Assembly (NCBI RefSeq): GCF_029255285.1
Contig: NZ_JAPUVI010000022.1
Span: forward strand, 186,001-250,000
DNA length: 64,000 nt
Direction: 5' to 3'
Source: Accumulibacter sp.
GTDB lineage: Bacteria; Pseudomonadota; Gammaproteobacteria; Burkholderiales; Rhodocyclaceae
Position 1 is the first letter of the stretch. Every line of letters begins with the position of its first letter. The notes beneath the pieces were generated by a model. The model saw only the letters and a list, made by a program, of their open reading frames with translations. It made no database searches and was not told the origin of the DNA. Below, piece after piece: positions 37,710 to 46,280 of the stretch. A program made the translations under genes and the position numbers.

Positions 37710-38450
37710 ATGTTGATGGAACAGACCCTACGCACCCTGAAGGCCTTGCGCCTGCCAGGCATGGCCGCCGCCTTCGAGGAACAGCAGCACCAGGCCGCCA
37801 TGGCCGAGCTGTCATTCGATGAGCGTTTCGGCCTGCTCGTTGAGCGCGAGCATGCCTGGCGGGAGAACCGCCGGCTAACCCGCCTGCTCCGTGAGGCCAA
37901 GCTGAAATCTTCGCAAGCCTGTGTCGAAGACATCCGCTATGGCAACGGTCGCAAGCTCGACAAGTCGCTGATGGCGCAATTATCAACTTGCCAGTGGATA
38001 CACCAACACCAGAACCTGGTGCTGACCGGCGCCACCGGCTGCGGCAAGACCTGGTTGGCCTGTGCCTTCGGCAATGCCGCCTGCCGGCAGGGACTATCCG
38101 TCGTCTATGTACGCACGCCGCGCCTCTTCGAAGAGCTGCGCATCGCCCATGGCGACGGGAGCTTCGGCAAGCGCCTCAGCACGCTGGCCAAGACAGATTT
38201 GCTGATCCTCGACGATTGGGGGCTGGCACCGCTCAATCAGGCTGAGCGCAACGATTTACTGGAGGTGCTCGATGACCGCGTCGGCACGCGCTCCACCCTG
38301 ATCACCAGTCAGTTGCCACCGGCGCATTGGCATGCCTATCTCAATGATCCGACGCTAGCCGACGCCATCCTGGATCGGGTGCTGCATGCCGCACACAAGG
38401 TGGAATTGACTGGCGAGTCCTTGCGTAAAACCGAAAAGGCGCCAGCATGA
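37710..38450 (+). CDS. istB: IS21 helper ATPase IstB
   Basis: IstB is the DnaC-like AAA+ ATPase that selects the target and stimulates IstA. The 246 residues include the N-terminal IstB helical part ([20 protein letters not shown]), Walker [13 protein letters not shown] and Walker [19 protein letters not shown] precedes the ATG. The gene is intact. Confidence 0.95.
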   Translation: MLMEQTLRTLKALRLPGMAAAFEEQQHQAAMAELSFDERFGLLVEREHAWRENRRLTRLLREAKLKSSQACVEDIRYGNGRKLDKSLMAQLSTCQWIHQHQNLVLTGATGCGKTWLACAFGNAACRQGLSVVYVRTPRLFEELRIAHGDGSFGKRLSTLAKTDLLILDDWGLAPLNQAERNDLLEVLDDRVGTRSTLITSQLPPAHWHAYLNDPTLADAILDRVLHAAHKVELTGESLRKTEKAPA

Positions 38451-38714
38451 TCCGCCTCGCCTCAAACCCGGCTTACCCACCGCGCCGGTCGCCTTCGGTA
38501 GAGAGGAGCCTCCGTCGCCCGGTGCCGTGGATAAGCCTCTCCTGGGTCTCATTTCACACCATCGTGACCACCGCTTCGCCAGAGCGTGACCGCGATTTCA
38601 CAAAAAGCGTGACCGTTTAAGGTAAACTCAATCCGTACCCATGCAGCATCAACCCATCGGTCACGATGCCGTGAAATCACCGGTCACGTTCCGCGAAATG
38701 CGCATTCGGCTTAC

Positions 38715-39701
38715 TCAGGGCGCGACTTGACTGTGAACGGCGAGGAGCTGCCGCTTGGCAATGACCAGGTTGGCCAAGCCGAACAGGGCATGGAGCTGTG
38801 CCGTGTTCTTGGCCAAGCCCTTGTAACGCACTTTCCTGTAGTGAAACAGGTTCTTGACAATGTGGAAGGGGTGTTCGACCTTCGACCGAATGCTCGCCTT
38901 TACCTATTCCAGACGATGCAACCGTTTCCCCAGTTGGCTCTCCTGCAAAACGGCCTTGAGCTTGCCGCGCTTCATCGCGACCTGCCGGTCAACGTCCCGC
39001 GCCTTCCGTTCTTCGCGTTTCTCGACGCCGGTATTGCCTGCGTCGAGAAACACGCTCTTCTTTTCCCCGTGCCATACCGGCGCGGTCTAGGTCACGTCCG
39101 CCACGTTCGCCGCCCTCCCCACCACGCTGTGCACCAACCCGCTCTCGGCATCGACACCAAGGTGCACCTTCATGCCGAAGCACCACTGCTTCCCCTTCTT
39201 CGTCTGGTGCATCTCCGGGTCGCGAGCCTTGGCCTCATTCTTGACTGACGGCGCCGCCGCGATGATCGTCGCGTCCGCGATCGCCCCTTCCCGCATCATC
39301 CGGCCCGCGGCAGACAAGCGGCCGTTGATCGCTTCGAACAGCGGCTTCGTCAGACCATGCTTCTCCAGAAGGTGCCGGAACGGCAACAGCGTCGTCGCAT
39401 CCGGTGCCGATTCCCGCGACAGGTCAATCCCGACAAACCCCAGCAACGGCTGGCTGTCGGTGATCGCTTCTTCCACACCCTCATCCGACAGGCTGTACCA
39501 CTGCGGCACCCGATACACCCTCAACATCTGCTTCAGACCTACCGGCGGACGACCCTGCCGGCCTTTCGGCTAGCACGCTTCGATCACCCCCAGCAGTTCG
39601 GCCCACGGCATCACTTGCTCCATCTCAGCAAGGAACAACTCCCGTCGCCTCGTCTGCTTCTTGCTCTCAAACCCCACTTGGGAAAAACCGATCCGCTTCA
39701 T
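38715..39701 (-). pseudogene. Decayed IS5-family transposase
   Basis: Reading on the minus strand from the ATG at 39701 gives a full-length IS5-type DDE transposase: MKRIGFSQVGFESKKQTRR, then WAELLGVIEAC and an in-frame TAG, then the GRQGRPPVGLKQML to NEAKARDPEMHQTKKGKQW core, a TAG after AANVADV, FLDAGNTGVEKREERK and a further stop before [13 protein letters not shown]. At least three in-frame stops make it inactive. The order of motifs (AYYPK-like site, DATTLL, IVDAT-like, AKVEHPF) is that of the IS5/IS1182-related group. IS21 sits at its 3' end. Confidence 0.88.
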
Positions 39702-39807
39702 CTCGCTATTCAAAATGCGTTGAAATTCTCAGACTATCCCATGCGGATATGTGGAAGTTAAATCAGCGCTTCCCTTACTTGTTCCCTACACAGGACAAGG
39801 CTCATGC

Positions 39808-39836
39808 TTGTCAGCAGACAGTGAATCGGCGATAAT
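39808..39836 (+). promoter_or_regulatory. Sigma-70 promoter of tRNA-Leu
   Basis: TTGTCA (39808-39813) and GATAAT (39831-39836) are separated by exactly 17 bases and lie 37 bases before the tRNA. Five of six bases in each hexamer match consensus. Confidence 0.6.
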
Positions 39837-39873
39837 CGCAGGCTTATTCTGAAGTGTTTCTCGCGGTCTCAGT

Positions 39874-39960
39874 GCCGAGATGGCGGAATCGGTAGACGCA
39901 GCGGACTCAAAATCCGCCGATGGAGACATCGTGGGGGTTCGATTCCCCCTCTCGGCACCA
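39874..39960 (+). tRNA. tRNA-Leu (anticodon CAA)
   Basis: An 87-base class II tRNA: acceptor GCCGAGA/TCTCGGC, discriminator A, encoded CCA, anticodon stem GCGGA/TCCGC around the loop CTCAAAA giving anticodon CAA, a long variable arm and a GTTCGATTC T-loop. It sits at the edge of an accessory patch of insertion sequences and a decayed adhesin. Confidence 0.96.
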
Positions 39961-40132
39961 GACAATCGATCAGTTCAAGGTAGTTTCTAGCAGCCAGTCT
40001 GCCGGACTTGACGCCGGCCGGGCCTCCGACGCTCTGCACGATGCGGGACAGAAAATCCGGATGCGATTGGGTTTTTGCAGGGTTTTCGCCTCATTTCCCT
40101 TGCTGCGGACGCAATGCGGCCAGGCGCTTCAC

Positions 40133-40505
40133 CTATCCACGCGAGGCAATCTTGTCGTCGGGAGCTGGCACCACGCCGGTCGCTCGGCGATGAAGTACGT
40201 GCCGGAGCCGTTGTTTTCGGGGACAGCGAGGAACCGTGAACGGCTTGATCCGACGCGGCGACGTCGCTCGTGACGAGATCGCCGAAGGACTGCGGATCGA
40301 CCTAGAAGAGTGCCGCGCGAACGTTTTTGGCTTCGTTCGGGTATTCGTCGATGTTGTTCTTGCCATCGGCCACGACGGGCGTCGCCGCGGCAGCGGATGG
40401 GTACGTCCAGCATCGCGCTTTCGTTGGCATAGGACTCGCCCGGCGCGAGAGCGGCAGTGTTCTGGAACTGGCCAACGAAACGATCGTCGCTGGAAATGCA
40501 GGTCC
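40133..40505 (-). pseudogene. Frameshifted remnant of a CARDB-type adhesin repeat
   Basis: No single frame is long, but joining minus-strand frames gives typical CARDB/adhesin repeat text: SSDDRFVGQFQNTAALAPGES with YANESAMLDVPI, then in another frame AVVADGKNNIDEYPNEAKN with VRAALF, a TAG, VDPQSFGDLVTSDVAASDQAV, then (shifted) ENNGSGTYF and (shifted) PDDKIASRG. CARDB domains occur in long secreted or surface proteins. At least three frameshifts and a stop show decay. It begins right after the stop of the small hypothetical gene and ends about 170 bases from tRNA-Leu. Confidence 0.6.
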
Positions 40506-40847
40506 TCAGCCGCCCGACTTGCGCCGCTCGGCCTCGGCCCACAATACCTTGGCAAAGGACTTCCAGGCCGGACCGCCGTGGCTTTCGATTCCCAGGTCGG
40601 CGCTTTCCTGCATCGTCTTCAACATGATCGCGGCCAGGCCGAAGAGGTCCAGTTTGGCCATGAACGTCGGGTCCGGAGACTCGGAAGCCTTAAGCCTGAC
40701 TTCGGAGGCCGAATGGTCGAGCGCCTCCCGTGCGAGTTCGCGCACCTGCAGCTTATCCGCCCAGTCGATTCCGAGGACGATGCCTTTGCGCTCGATTTCG
40801 AGTTCGATCTCCCTAGTATCCGCCGCGTAATCCTCAAAACCTGCCAT
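40506..40847 (-). CDS. Small conserved-looking hypothetical protein
   Basis: The 113 residues (MAGFEDYAADTREIELEIE...) are hydrophilic, mostly helical and without signal peptide or membrane segment. AGGAGA stands right before the ATG, and codon use agrees with neighbouring genes, so it is likely real. I do not recognise the family. It lies between an HExxH protein gene and the CARDB remnant, all on the minus strand. Confidence 0.55.
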   Translation of the reverse strand: MAGFEDYAADTREIELEIERKGIVLGIDWADKLQVRELAREALDHSASEVRLKASESPDPTFMAKLDLFGLAAIMLKTMQESADLGIESHGGPAWKSFAKVLWAEAERRKSGG

Positions 40848-41030
40848 CGTTCTCTCCTATGGTCGCCGACCCTTGCGAGGCACAAGCCATTATCCCTTAC
40901 AACAAGGCACCGGTTGTCTGGCGTGGCCTCTCGGCACCAGCGCACGGCGGGCTACCGTGTGGCCGTGACGACAGGCGGCAGGGCAAGCGCTGCCTGACAT
41001 CGGGCGCACCGGCGGTAGCGAACGCCCGCC

Positions 41031-41810
41031 TCAGCGGCTACCCTCCGGGATACGCCGCCTGATTTCGCCGTCGCAACTGTTGGTCACGCGAGCGTACTCC
41101 TCGGCGGTGTCGATCAGCGCCTGCGCGCCATCGGCGCGCGCGAGCTCACGCTGCATATAGGGCAGCCAACGGTCGTCGAGTTCCTGCTGCAGGCGGGCCT
41201 GCGCCTGACCGACCGGGCCGCGCCAGGGTGCTCCACTGGCGAAGCGACGGCCGAGAGTCTCGGCGACGTCTTTCTCGATCGCCGCGAGTTGCGCCTGATA
41301 CGTCTCGACATGGCGCAACTCATGCCGATAGATCGCGTCATAAGCGCAGCCGCCGGCGGGAAATTCTTTCGCCAAATAGACGGTGATCGGCCTGAACCCG
41401 AGGCTCACAGTGACCTGCGGACTGGCGCATTCCCAACGGCCGAGGGGGTCGACGTAAACCGCGGTCGTGATCGCGACCTGGGCGATCGCCTTGCCTCGCG
41501 TCAGCCCGAGCACATGCTTTCCGGCTGGCGCCAAAGCAGACCCCAGATGGGTCAATTCCCGGTAGCCGTACTGCGTGCTGACGGTCACACGCTCGTCGAT
41601 GCGTTTCAAGGTCACCGACGGCCGCGGCAACTGGTCGCAGGGGTCGGCCCAGGGCGGCCTGGACCAGACAAGCAACAGCAGAAAACCCGGCCAGATCGTC
41701 ACGAGAAGCTCCGAGTCGACACGCCACCACCAACCACCGGCGTAGCGCCAAAGCAAATGCCGGCGCAGCTTCTTGCCTCCTCCGGCACGCCGGCCGGAAC
41801 GCGCTATCAT
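41031..41810 (-). CDS. Membrane-anchored protein with HExxH motif (DUF922-like)
   Basis: The protein has 259 residues from the ATG at 41810; a basic start is followed by one hydrophobic segment (LLVTIWPGFLLLLVW), a signal anchor. The motif YRHELRHVETYQAQL carries HExxH, the zinc-binding signature of metallopeptidases, in a context like DUF922-type putative secreted zinc proteases. CDQL, GYREL and VDPLGRWECASPQVTVSLGF come before it. A periplasmic role is likely; catalysis is not proven. The frame is open 294 bases further upstream into the divergent decarboxylase gene, but that part is Arg-rich shadow. Confidence 0.6.
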   Translation of the reverse strand: MIARSGRRAGGGKKLRRHLLWRYAGGWWWRVDSELLVTIWPGFLLLLVWSRPPWADPCDQLPRPSVTLKRIDERVTVSTQYGYRELTHLGSALAPAGKHVLGLTRGKAIAQVAITTAVYVDPLGRWECASPQVTVSLGFRPITVYLAKEFPAGGCAYDAIYRHELRHVETYQAQLAAIEKDVAETLGRRFASGAPWRGPVGQAQARLQQELDDRWLPYMQRELARADGAQALIDTAEEYARVTNSCDGEIRRRIPEGSR

Positions 41811-41950
41811 GGCGGAAGCGCCCTCGCCGGCCAGTCGGTAGCATAGCGCGTTCCGGCGGCTTCGCCGATGAGGCGCGGCCAGGGAAACCGTCTTCTTGCC
41901 ACCGGAATACAACGCTGCCCCCTTCGACCAGCCACCGAGGAACACCGAAC

Positions 41951-43378
41951 ATGAATACAGGCAGCGACCCGACAGCCAGGGTGACGGAACGGACTCTCGC
42001 CCGCGCCCACCAACTCGCCACCGCCTTTCTGACTTCGCTGCCGGAACGCCCGGTGAGTCTCGTCGCATCGCCAGAAGACATGCGTGCGGCGCTCGACGAA
42101 GCACTTCCGGAAACCGGCAGCGACCCCACGGCCGTTATCGAGGAATGGTTCGCACGCGCCGAGCGCGGCATCACCGCCTCGCCCGGTCCGCGCTTTTTCG
42201 GCTTCGTGACCGGGGGCGTAACTCCAGCAGCACTGGCCGGCGATTGGCTCGCCTCGGCCATCGATCAGAACGCCGGCATGTGGGCGAGCAGCCCGGCGGC
42301 GGTGCAGACCGAACTGGTCGTCCTGCGCTGGCTGAAAGATCTGTTCGGTTTGCCGGCGGAGTGGGCCGGTGCGCTGACCAGTGGCGCCACCATGGCCAAC
42401 CTCGTCGGCCTCGGCGCGGCGCGCCAGTGGGCCGGACGGCGGCTCGGCTTCGACGCGGCGCGCGATGGCTTGGCGGGTCAGCCGCCCATCACCGTCGTAT
42501 CGAGCAGCGAAATCCACCTCAGTGCCAGCAAGTGCCTGGGAACGCTCGGCCTCGGCCGCCAGCGGCTACGCCAGGTGGCGGCGGCAGGCGGCTCGGTGGA
42601 TGTCGCGGCGATGAGGAGCCTGCTGCGTACGATCGACGGGCCGGTGATCATCGTCGGCAACGCCGGCGAGGTGAATAGCGGCCACTTCGACGACCTCGGC
42701 GCGCTGGCCGATCTGCGCGATTCGCATCCTGCCGGCGCGTGGCTGCACATCGACGGGGCGTTCGGCCTCTTCGCTGCCGTGTCGCCCGGCCTCGCGCACC
42801 TGTGCCGCGGCGTCGAGCGTGCCGACTCGCTGGCCTCGGACGCTCACAAGTGGCTCAACGTGCCCTACGACAGCGGCTTCGCCTTCGTCCGCGACGCCGC
42901 CATCCTGCGCGAGTCCTTCGCCGCAAGCGGTGCCTATGTCGTGGGCGGCGCGGGCTGGGATCCCTTGACGCATGTCCCGGAAATGTCGCGCCGTTTCCGC
43001 GCGCTGGCTGCGTGGTGCGCTCTCAAGGCGTTTGGCCGGGCGGGATATCGCGCGGTGGTCGAGCGCTGTGTGGACAACGCCGCCGCCTTCGCCCGCTGGG
43101 TCGACGCGACACCCGGCGTCGAGCTGATGAACCCGGTGCCGCTCAACATCGTCTGCTTTCGCCTCGTCGGCCGCGAGGACGGCGAGCTAGCGACCGACGA
43201 ACTGAATCGCCGGGCGGTAAAGGAAATTCAGGCGGACGGCCGGGCCTTCGTGACCGGAACAGTCTGGAACGGGCGCGCCGCCATCCGCGCCGCGTTCGAC
43301 AACTGGCGAACGACGCGGCAAGACGTCGAACGACTGCAGGCGGCCGTGGAGGACGTGGCCATAGCGCTCATGCGTTAA
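41951..43378 (+). CDS. Pyridoxal-phosphate-dependent decarboxylase (group II)
   Basis: The 475 residues belong to the aromatic-amino-acid/glutamate decarboxylase family: PRFFGFVTGGVTPAALAGDWL, the PLP-phosphate region ALTSGATMANLVGLGAAR, HIDGAFGLFA, and the PLP lysine in SDAHKWLNVPYDSG. It decarboxylates an amino acid in the cytoplasm; the substrate cannot be told (family members act on aromatic amino acids, glutamate or aspartate). GAGGA lies ten bases before the ATG. It stands alone between divergent and convergent genes. Confidence 0.92.
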   Translation: MNTGSDPTARVTERTLARAHQLATAFLTSLPERPVSLVASPEDMRAALDEALPETGSDPTAVIEEWFARAERGITASPGPRFFGFVTGGVTPAALAGDWLASAIDQNAGMWASSPAAVQTELVVLRWLKDLFGLPAEWAGALTSGATMANLVGLGAARQWAGRRLGFDAARDGLAGQPPITVVSSSEIHLSASKCLGTLGLGRQRLRQVAAAGGSVDVAAMRSLLRTIDGPVIIVGNAGEVNSGHFDDLGALADLRDSHPAGAWLHIDGAFGLFAAVSPGLAHLCRGVERADSLASDAHKWLNVPYDSGFAFVRDAAILRESFAASGAYVVGGAGWDPLTHVPEMSRRFRALAAWCALKAFGRAGYRAVVERCVDNAAAFARWVDATPGVELMNPVPLNIVCFRLVGREDGELATDELNRRAVKEIQADGRAFVTGTVWNGRAAIRAAFDNWRTTRQDVERLQAAVEDVAIALMR

Positions 43379-43484
43379 GCGGCCCGCCCTGCGCCGGCTT
43401 TCCGAACACCCGGAAGGCGAACCTGGTCGACCCCGCGATTCCGGTGCCGCGGCGCGCGACAAACCGTTTCCTCACTCGCGGCGC

Positions 43485-44105
43485 CTATCCTGGCCAGAAC
43501 AGCGCGCCGACCAGAAGGGCCGCGAGCAGTCCGGCCAGCACGTCGAGCGTCCAGTGCGCGCGCAACACGATTACGACGATCATCTGCAGCACGGCGAGCA
43601 GCACGCCGACGACGGTCAGTGCGGGAAACCCGAGAGTCGCCAACTGGATCGCTCCATACACGGCCAGTGCGGTGTGTCCGGAAAAGAAGAAGTCGTTGCC
43701 CACCGCGTAGGTGACGAACAGCGAAGGAAATCCGGGATGGCGCCAGATGATCCCCGGTGGTGCCGGTAGCGCGACAACCGCCTGGCTCAACTGGCGAAGA
43801 ACGAATAGACACAGCAGCCCCCAGAACGGGCCGAAGCTCGGACCGATGATGGCGTAGCCGAGGACGAAAAGAGTCACCGCATCGACCCCCAGCGAGCTGC
43901 CGATCAGCAGCCCGTCGGCCGCGCGCCGATGGGCGTGCAGCCAGGCGTTGGCGCCAGCGCTGAGGCTGTGCAGGTGGTCGTAGATCCCGCCATCCGCCAG
44001 ACGGCGCTCGCCGATCAGACGTTGCGTGACGAACCAGGCCACCAGACCAGCGACTATACCGAGTAGCCGCAGGCCCAGGGTTTCCAGTGACGGCAGATCC
44101 GGCAT
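43485..44105 (-). CDS. PAP2-like membrane phosphatase
   Basis: The 206 residues have about five or six hydrophobic segments. FFFSGHTALAVYG and AHWTLDVLAG give the SGHTA...H-x3-D signature of PAP2_C/sphingomyelin-synthase-like phosphatases, which act on lipid phosphates or phosphocholine/ethanolamine headgroups. It starts three bases after the stop of the hexapeptide transferase, so both are one unit, perhaps modifying a membrane lipid or lipid-linked sugar. Confidence 0.75.
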   Translation of the reverse strand: MPDLPSLETLGLRLLGIVAGLVAWFVTQRLIGERRLADGGIYDHLHSLSAGANAWLHAHRRAADGLLIGSSLGVDAVTLFVLGYAIIGPSFGPFWGLLCLFVLRQLSQAVVALPAPPGIIWRHPGFPSLFVTYAVGNDFFFSGHTALAVYGAIQLATLGFPALTVVGVLLAVLQMIVVIVLRAHWTLDVLAGLLAALLVGALFWPG

Positions 44106-44108
44106 CGC

Positions 44109-44846
44109 TCAAGCCGCGCCGCCGTCGGCCGAACGCCCCGCGGCTCCTTCCATTTCGATCCGCTGGGCGGGAATCCCGGCCCAGGTTTCACCGGCCGGGA
44201 TACGAGTGTTCGGCAGGACGAAGGAGCCCGCCAGCACCTTGGCCTTTGCGCCGACCTCGACGCCGCCCATGATGATCGCCCGCAGTCCGATGGTCGCACC
44301 AGCGCCAAGTCTGACCGGCGCCACGACCAGATAGCCGCTCTGCGCGTAGTGCGCCATGACGCTCGCACTGCCGCCGATGGTCACACCATCGGCCATTTCG
44401 ATCAGCGAGGGATCGGCGATGGCTGTCGAATTGATGGTCACGTTGCGTCCGATCTTCATCCCCATCAACCGATAGTAGATCTGAGCGAAGGGAGAGGGAG
44501 TCACGAACTCGAGAAAAGAGTAACGAACCACCAGGGTGAGCGTGCAATGGACGTACCAGCGCAGCGCCATCAGCGATACCGCCGAGCCCCGATAGGGCTG
44601 CAGCCGCCCGCCGAGAACGAGGTTCAGCACCGGAGCGACCAGCAACAGTGTCAGGCCATACGCAAAGTAGCTGCCGGCCAGTGCCAGTCCGGTCAACGGG
44701 TAGCGCCAAGCGCTGGTCAGGGTTGCCAGTTGCGGGGTAAAGACCCCGGTGAACAGCCAGACCGCCGCACCCAGCGCCAGACCGGCGGCGACGATGGCAA
44801 GAGCGATGAAGGGCAGTGGACCGACGAGAGACAGAAGTCTTTGCAT
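44109..44846 (-). CDS. Membrane-anchored hexapeptide-repeat acyltransferase
   Basis: The 245 residues have two or three membrane segments in the first 90 residues (LPFIALAIVAAGLALGAAVWL and YPLTGLALAGSYFAYGLTLLL) and then a left-handed beta-helix of hexapeptide repeats (IGRNVTINSTAIADPSLIEM, VTIGGSASVMAHYAQ, GATIGLRAIIMGGVEVGAKAKVLAGS). Such soluble domains acetylate sugars or amino groups; anchored forms resemble the C-terminal part of Pls/PosA-type synthetases. It forms a unit with the PAP2-like gene. The acceptor is unknown. Confidence 0.75.
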   Translation of the reverse strand: MQRLLSLVGPLPFIALAIVAAGLALGAAVWLFTGVFTPQLATLTSAWRYPLTGLALAGSYFAYGLTLLLVAPVLNLVLGGRLQPYRGSAVSLMALRWYVHCTLTLVVRYSFLEFVTPSPFAQIYYRLMGMKIGRNVTINSTAIADPSLIEMADGVTIGGSASVMAHYAQSGYLVVAPVRLGAGATIGLRAIIMGGVEVGAKAKVLAGSFVLPNTRIPAGETWAGIPAQRIEMEGAAGRSADGGAA

Positions 44847-45161
44847 ACGAGTGGGTGGAGTAAGTTGGTGGCAAACGGCGCGCGCCGCGCCAGCAGGAGT
44901 CCTGCAGAGCGGATTGTAAGCGACGATTGGCGGACGTCAGCCCGAGGACTGGCGAGAAAATCTCGGGCAGGCGCCCGCGAAAGCTACTTTCGCGGGCTGG
45001 ATCGGCTGTCACACGGCTGGATGGTGTATAGTCCGCGTGGCGGGAGCGGCCGGCCAGACGTTCGCTGGCTCAACCCTCCCGGGCCCGACAGCTCGATGGG
45101 CTCTGCCCGGCGATGTTCTGAAACCGACACCCTCCATCAACTGTGATCAGCGGAGCGCAAC
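44847..45161. other. Divergent intergenic region with two hairpins
   Basis: This 315-base gap holds two neighbouring inverted repeats: CCCGAG/CTCGGG (44941-44967) and a perfect 11-bp stem GCCCGCGAAAG/CTTTCGCGGGC with a three-base loop (44973-44997). A TATAGT at 45027-45032 is a possible -10 for the FHA-EAL gene. Neither hairpin has a T-run, so they are not ordinary terminators. Confidence 0.55.
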
Positions 45162-46280
45162 GTGGAAAGGCAATGGTTCCTGGAGTCGATCGCGGCCAAT
45201 GGCTCGCATCTCACCTACCAGATCACGCAATTGCCGTTTCGTATCGGTCGCGATCCCGATAACGACCTCGTTCTCACTTCGCGCGGCCTGAGCCGACATC
45301 ACGCGCTGCTCACGCCCGACATCAGCGGCCGCATCCGGCTGACCGATCTGAACAGTACCAACGGCAGCTTCGTCGGCCGCCAGCGCGTCGAAGGATCCTG
45401 CCTGCTCGACGACAAGGACATCGTGCACTTCGGCACCGCCGAATTCCGCCTGCGCCTGCGCGTCGAGGAAACAAGCGGCGGCGACCAGTTACGCACCATG
45501 CTGGTGCCGAGCGGTTTGCGCTTGTCGGAAATGTTCGTCGCCCACGAGCGGGAGTTCCTCGACCTGCTCGACGGCTACGGCATGTCGGGTGCCGCGCAAC
45601 CGATCGTCGAAGCACAGAGCCGAAGAGTCGTGGCCTACGAATTGCTCGGTCGCGCCAACCACCCGCTCTTGCCGACCTCGCCGATGCGCCTCTTCTCGCT
45701 GGCCAGCGCGCTCGATCGCGAGGTCGAGTTGAGCGTCGCCTTCCGCCGCTTCGGCATCGCGATGATTGCACCGCGTCTGCAAGGCTTCGCGTTGTTTGCC
45801 AACACCCATCCCAAGGAAACGTTCAGCGAGGAATTCTTCGCCTCGCTGGTCAGCCTGCGCGAGCAAAACCCGGGGCTCGACCTGGTGATCGAAATCCATG
45901 AAACCGCCGTCACCGACAGCCGGCGCCTGATCGAGCTTGCCGCGCGCTTCCGCGATATCGGCATACGCTTCGCCTACGACGATTTCGGCGCCGGTCAGGC
46001 GCGGCTCAGCGAACTCGGCGAGGCTCCGGCCCATTTCGTGAAGTTCGACATGGGGCTGCTGCACGACATCCACCTGGCCAGCGAGCGCAAACGACACGTC
46101 GTCAGCGACCTCGTCAAACTCGTTCTTGACCTCGGTTCGGTGCCGCTGGCCGAGGGGATCGAGCTGGAAGCCGAAGCGGAGGTATGCCGGGAGATGGGCT
46201 TTCAGCTCATACAGGGCTTTCTCACCGGTAAACCGATTCCGGTCGACCAGTTGCAAGGCCCCCGTCAGATCGCCGGCTAG
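45162..46280 (+). CDS. FHA domain-EAL domain protein
   Basis: The 372 residues begin with a forkhead-associated phosphothreonine-binding domain (FRIGRDPDNDLVL, GLSRHHALL, LTDLNSTNGSFVG; about residues 25-100) and continue with an EAL-type domain (about 130-365): YELLGR in place of EALLR, EIHETAV, AYDDFGAGQARL, VKFDMGLLHDI and AEGIELEAEAEVCREMG. Most metal and base residues seem present, but the signature is ELL, so activity is uncertain. FHA domains in secretion systems read Thr kinase signals. The GTG start has GGAG before it. Its stop shares CTAG with the converging eCIS gene. Confidence 0.85.
   Translation: MERQWFLESIAANGSHLTYQITQLPFRIGRDPDNDLVLTSRGLSRHHALLTPDISGRIRLTDLNSTNGSFVGRQRVEGSCLLDDKDIVHFGTAEFRLRLRVEETSGGDQLRTMLVPSGLRLSEMFVAHEREFLDLLDGYGMSGAAQPIVEAQSRRVVAYELLGRANHPLLPTSPMRLFSLASALDREVELSVAFRRFGIAMIAPRLQGFALFANTHPKETFSEEFFASLVSLREQNPGLDLVIEIHETAVTDSRRLIELAARFRDIGIRFAYDDFGAGQARLSELGEAPAHFVKFDMGLLHDIHLASERKRHVVSDLVKLVLDLGSVPLAEGIELEAEAEVCREMGFQLIQGFLTGKPIPVDQLQGPRQIAG

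Larger units (their letters stand above)
35997..38704 (+). mobile_element. Complete IS21-family insertion sequence
   Basis: The element is 2708 bases long with inverted ends beginning TGCG(T/C)ATTTCGCG and sharing GTGACCGGTGATTTC; internal CGTGACC repeats are typical of IS21 ends. It carries istA and istB. It is flanked by a direct repeat TTCGGC (35991-35996 and 38705-38710), the target-site duplication. Both genes are open, so it is probably still active or recently inserted. It landed about ten bases from the 3' end of a decayed IS5-family transposase gene. Confidence 0.93.
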
